From an uncultured Porphyromonadaceae bacterium (GTDB taxonomy: Bacteria; Bacteroidota; Bacteroidia; Bacteroidales; Muribaculaceae), in the NCBI GenBank assembly GCA_902462525.1, contig CABQCA010000015.1, forward strand, positions 1-26,224: DNA of 26,224 nucleotides. Reading direction: 5' to 3'. Under the pieces are notes generated by a model, which made no database searches, was not told where the DNA came from, and saw nothing but the letters and a program-made list of their open reading frames with translations. Both the position numbers and the translations under genes were made by a program. Each line of letters opens with the position of its first letter. Positions within the stretch are counted from its first letter, which is position 1. Below are positions 23,857 to 26,224 of this stretch, piece by piece.

Positions 23857-24524
23857 ATTGTGCCTTGTTCCACCCGGCGTGCTATTCGGTCGAGGGTGGC
23901 GTCGTCCGTGTTCTTGGCGGGTTTGAACTCGCTTTTGAGGCTTACGCCGAAAAGTTTGCCGAAACCCTGCCAGAAAGCTGCCCTGAACGTGCCGAGGAAG
24001 GCTTTTACAATGTTGTAGCTCGACTGGTGTGTTTCGCGCTGAATCAGTTTCACCAGCACACGTGCCTGTCGTTTGGAGAATCGCTTGAGTACAGGCTTGT
24101 ACTGCTCGAAGAGCGCTTTTTCCATGGATTTCAGGTAGTCCTCGCGCTCTTTCTGAGTGGGAAAGGTTTCGATGTATTCGTAGGTCTCGATGAGTGTTTC
24201 GGCAATCAGTTTGGCGTAGGGCAGAGTCAGCTTCACATCGCGCACGGTGCGCCAGTAGAACTCCTCGGCTTTGGCGTTCTTGAACCGTTCAGGCGGAAAT
24301 ATGGTGACTTCGCGCAGATTTATGACAGCCACGGTGTCGCCTTCGTCGTCGACACGCCACGAAAAACTGCGGTAAGGGTCGCGTACCACGGAGGGTGTGG
24401 TTTCTGCAGCCTCTCGCATGGCTGCCACAGCGGCAGCTTCGGCAGCCGCTTTCTTTTCGTTGCGGGCGTCGGCAGAGAACACAGCCACGAGGCAGAGAAG
24501 CGATATGAGGACTATGCGGTACAT
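23853..24524 (-). CDS. DUF4294-like exported protein
   Basis: A 223-residue protein with a signal peptide (MYRIVLISLLCLVAVFSADA, cut near residue 20). An Ala/Glu-rich linker (about 21-45) precedes a conserved helical region that resembles the DUF4294 family of Bacteroidetes: VAVINLREVTIFPPERF near 65-81, YWRTVRDVKLTLPYAKL near 90-106, YLKSMEKALFEQYKPVLKRFSKRQARVLVKLIQRET near 129-164 and FWQGFGKLFGVSLKSEFKP near 180-198. The function of the family is not known to me. It sits directly upstream of xerD with a 4-bp overlap, and 46 bp downstream of an ECF sigma gene, so the three genes are probably co-transcribed. A role in the envelope is suggested only by the signal peptide. Confidence 0.8.
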   Translation of the reverse strand: MYRIVLISLLCLVAVFSADARNEKKAAAEAAAVAAMREAAETTPSVVRDPYRSFSWRVDDEGDTVAVINLREVTIFPPERFKNAKAEEFYWRTVRDVKLTLPYAKLIAETLIETYEYIETFPTQKEREDYLKSMEKALFEQYKPVLKRFSKRQARVLVKLIQRETHQSSYNIVKAFLGTFRAAFWQGFGKLFGVSLKSEFKPAKNTDDATLDRIARRVEQGTI

Positions 24525-24570
24525 CTGATAATGTAAAACGCAGAAGAGCGTCCTTTTATTGCCCTGACGG

Positions 24571-25083
24571 CTACCTTTCGTAACGGTAATCGGACAATAT
24601 CTGCTGGAGCCGACGCCTGGCCAGAAAAATACGGCTTTTGACAGTGCCCAGCGGCAGGTTCATGTGAGCGGCTATTTCTGAGTATTTGTAGCCGGAGAGG
24701 AACATAGAGAACGGCACTTTGAACTCCGGCGGGAATCCGGCGAGCACTTTGCTTATTTCGCGGACAGCCACAGAGCCTTCGGGAGTTTCGAGGCCCGAAT
24801 CCTGCGACACGTTGAGCTGGTAGAGATCGTCGGAACGGTCGATGACCACCGACAGCCGCAAGTTCTGTCTGTATTTATTGATGAACAGATTGCGCATTAT
24901 GGTGAAAACCCAGCCTTTGAAATTTGTATTAGCCACATATTTGTCTTTGTTGTCGAGGGCCTTGAGGGTGGTGTCCTGCAGCAGATCATAGGCATCGTCG
25001 CGATTCGAGGTTAGAGCATATGCGAAGTTGAGAAGATTGCGCTGCACCGAGAGAAGTTTTTCCTGAAAAGTATTGTCTGCCAT
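24571..25083 (-). CDS. RpoE-like ECF sigma factor (second sigma in the window)
   Basis: A 170-residue sigma factor. Region 2 covers about 12-75 with DDAYDLLQDTTLKALDNKD (29-47) and FKGWVFTIMRNLFINKYRQ (55-73); region 4 covers about 112-162 with FLSGYKYSEIAAHMNLPLGTVKSRIFLARRRL as the -35-binding helix-turn-helix. The wording GTVKSRIFLARRRLQ and NFKGWVFTIMRNLFINKYR are typical of the widespread Bacteroidetes RpoE-like group, not of glycan-locus sigma factors. It differs in sequence from the ECF factor at 13130-13642. No anti-sigma gene is adjacent on either side: DUF4294-like and xerD follow downstream, and the divergent GH89 gene is upstream. I saw no complete vegetative promoter in its 200-bp upstream gap. 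Confidence 0.92.
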   Translation of the reverse strand: MADNTFQEKLLSVQRNLLNFAYALTSNRDDAYDLLQDTTLKALDNKDKYVANTNFKGWVFTIMRNLFINKYRQNLRLSVVIDRSDDLYQLNVSQDSGLETPEGSVAVREISKVLAGFPPEFKVPFSMFLSGYKYSEIAAHMNLPLGTVKSRIFLARRRLQQILSDYRYER

Positions 25084-25224
25084 GAGTGTTCGTTTTTAGA
25101 GAGAGTAGATTTTAGAAGCGGGACTAATAAGGCTTTCTGCCATTCCCGGTTCTTCGAGTTATTTAGATTGATAACAATTCCGAGGCTGTTGTGTCGTTCT
25201 GATTTAAGGATATTTTGGAAAGAT

Positions 25225-25256
25225 TTTGGTGCGTTAGAAATTTTACTATACTTTTG
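25225..25256 (+). promoter_or_regulatory. Bacteroidetes-type promoter for the GH89 gene
   Basis: TTTG (25225-25228), a 20-bp spacer and TACTTTTG (25249-25256) match the consensus. The transcription start would be near 25263, about 23 nt before the ATG at 25286. The divergent ECF sigma gene on the minus strand has no comparable element in this gap. Confidence 0.7.
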
Positions 25257-25285
25257 CAGAAGTTTTTAACTGAATCTAATGCGCA

Positions 25286-26224
25286 ATGAAGAAATTGATG
25301 ACAACATTGATGGCCGGAGTCATGGCCGCGCCTCTTTTTGCCGGAGCTGCCGACGCAGCTTCGGCTCTTGCCCGACGCATTGTGCCGTCGCTGGCACATG
25401 ATATCGTTTTTGAGGAAATAAACTCTCCGGCCGACTCGTTCTGCGTGTCGGCACGCGACGGCAAAGTGCTTATCGAAGGCAACAATTCTTCAGCTATGGC
25501 CGTGGGTCTTAACAACTATCTGCGGCGCGACCTCGGTGTGAGTGTCTCGTGGTACGATACCAAGCCCGTGCAGGCTCCTGCAGGTGTAGTACTGCCCGCG
25601 GAACCCTACGGAGCCTCCGCCGCAGTCCACGATCGTTTCTTTCTCAACTACTGCACATTCGGCTATTCCATGCCATACTGGCGGTGGCATCAGTGGGAAC
25701 GCCTTATCGACTGGATGGCTCTCAACGGCGTGAACATGCCTCTGGCCATGACAGGTGCCGAGAAAAGCTGGTACGACACCTGGCGCGGTATGGGTCTTAC
25801 CGATGAGGAAATCCGCAGGTCGTTCACGGGACCTGGACATCTGCCATGGCATTGGATGAACAACATCGACTGCTTCCAGGGACCGCTCACCAATGAATGG
25901 ATCGAAGGTCAGGCCGAGCTCCAGAAAAAGATTCTTGCCCGTGAGCGCGAATTGGGAATGACGCCTGTCCTGCCGGCTTTCGCAGGGCATGTGCCGGCAG
26001 CGTTTGCCAGGCACTATCCCGGTGCAAAGGTGAGCGAGCACAGCCAGTGGGGCGAGTTCCCGCACGCCGACCGCTGCTATTTCCTCGATCCGTCCGATTC
26101 GCTCTATGCAGTTGTTCAGAAACGCTTTATAGACACACAGACAGCACTCTACGGTACCGACCACATCTACGGCATCGACCCGTTCAACGAGGTTGATTCA
26201 CCCGACTGGAGCGAAAACTTCCTG
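25286..26224 (+). CDS. GH89 alpha-N-acetylglucosaminidase (NAGLU-like), 3' end cut by window edge
   Basis: I translated this frame by hand: it is open from the ATG at 25286 to the right edge, 313 codons with no stop. The signal peptide (MKKLMTTLMAGVMAAPLFAGAADA) is cut near residue 24, so the enzyme is exported. Next come an N-terminal domain (about 25-105, with NNSSAMAVGLNNYLRRDLG as the NAGLU-type 'a...Gl..YL' motif) and the start of the TIM-barrel: FFLNYCTFGYSMPYWRWHQWERLIDWMALNGVNMPLA near 117-153, then GPGHLPWHWMNN, GMTPVLPAFAGHVP, WGEFPHADRCYFLDPSD and YGIDPFNE ending at Glu302, the likely catalytic acid. GH89 enzymes release terminal alpha-linked GlcNAc, for example from heparan sulfate or mucin-type glycans. 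This is the only plus-strand gene. A second catalytic Glu would lie beyond the edge. Confidence 0.95.
   Translation, partial: MKKLMTTLMAGVMAAPLFAGAADAASALARRIVPSLAHDIVFEEINSPADSFCVSARDGKVLIEGNNSSAMAVGLNNYLRRDLGVSVSWYDTKPVQAPAGVVLPAEPYGASAAVHDRFFLNYCTFGYSMPYWRWHQWERLIDWMALNGVNMPLAMTGAEKSWYDTWRGMGLTDEEIRRSFTGPGHLPWHWMNNIDCFQGPLTNEWIEGQAELQKKILARERELGMTPVLPAFAGHVPAAFARHYPGAKVSEHSQWGEFPHADRCYFLDPSDSLYAVVQKRFIDTQTALYGTDHIYGIDPFNEVDSPDWSENFL

Noticed and set aside
24530..24560. A small hairpin (ACGC-TCTTCT-GCGT followed by TTT on the minus strand) between the RpoE-like sigma and the DUF4294-like gene.
   Set aside because: The stem is only 4 bp, too weak to call a terminator, and the 46-bp gap suggests co-transcription.

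Overview
The window comes from a member of the Bacteroidales. Evidence: a SusC/SusD pair with polysaccharide-degrading neighbours, a propeller/Y_Y_Y/AraC membrane regulator, a DUF4294-like protein, a single-SIS-domain arabinose-5-phosphate isomerase, A-rich translation starts without Shine-Dalgarno sequences, and several promoters matching the Bacteroidetes form TTTG-N19/20-TAnnTTTG. The GC-rich coding sequence with AT-rich gaps would fit Muribaculaceae or a relative, but the species cannot be fixed from the sequence. Everything up to about 25.1 kb is on the minus strand, so genes are read from high to low coordinates; only the last gene is on plus. No gene-free stretch exceeds about 235 bp. 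I saw no tRNA, rRNA, CRISPR array or insertion sequence.

Region 1-1174 (minus): a two-gene operon encoding a flavin-reductase-like protein and an exported nitroreductase-family protein cut by the left edge.

Region 1396-16658 (minus): a polysaccharide utilisation locus. In transcription order it holds a one-piece membrane regulator (propeller, Y_Y_Y, one transmembrane segment, AraC domain, with no kinase or receiver), an ECF sigma factor with no anti-sigma gene beside it, SusC, SusD, a surface lipoprotein with three Big_2-like Ig domains, an alginate-lyase-fold lipoprotein, a GH28-like beta-helix enzyme and a heparinase II/III-like lyase. Two lyase-fold enzymes plus a GH28-like protein point to a uronic-acid-containing polysaccharide, possibly pectic, alginate-like or glucuronan-like. 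An intercistronic hairpin after the surface lipoprotein and an intrinsic terminator before the GH28 gene suggest graded expression. A well-formed promoter and two sets of direct repeats upstream of the ECF gene suggest a cascade: membrane regulator, then ECF sigma, then transport and lyase genes.

Region 16800-19980 (minus): mostly housekeeping genes. These are an eIF1/YciH-like protein, a small lipoprotein and a small membrane protein with overlapping ends, lumazine synthase (ribH), a PfkB-fold protein missing the usual catalytic Asp, and a KdsD-type isomerase for Kdo synthesis.

Region 20104-25083 (minus): a GH92 alpha-mannosidase overlapping a small secreted protein of unknown function; a XerD-type recombinase overlapping a DUF4294-like protein; and a second, housekeeping-type ECF sigma factor.

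Region 25225-26224 (plus): a strong Bacteroidetes-type promoter and the first 313 codons of a GH89 alpha-N-acetylglucosaminidase that runs off the right edge.
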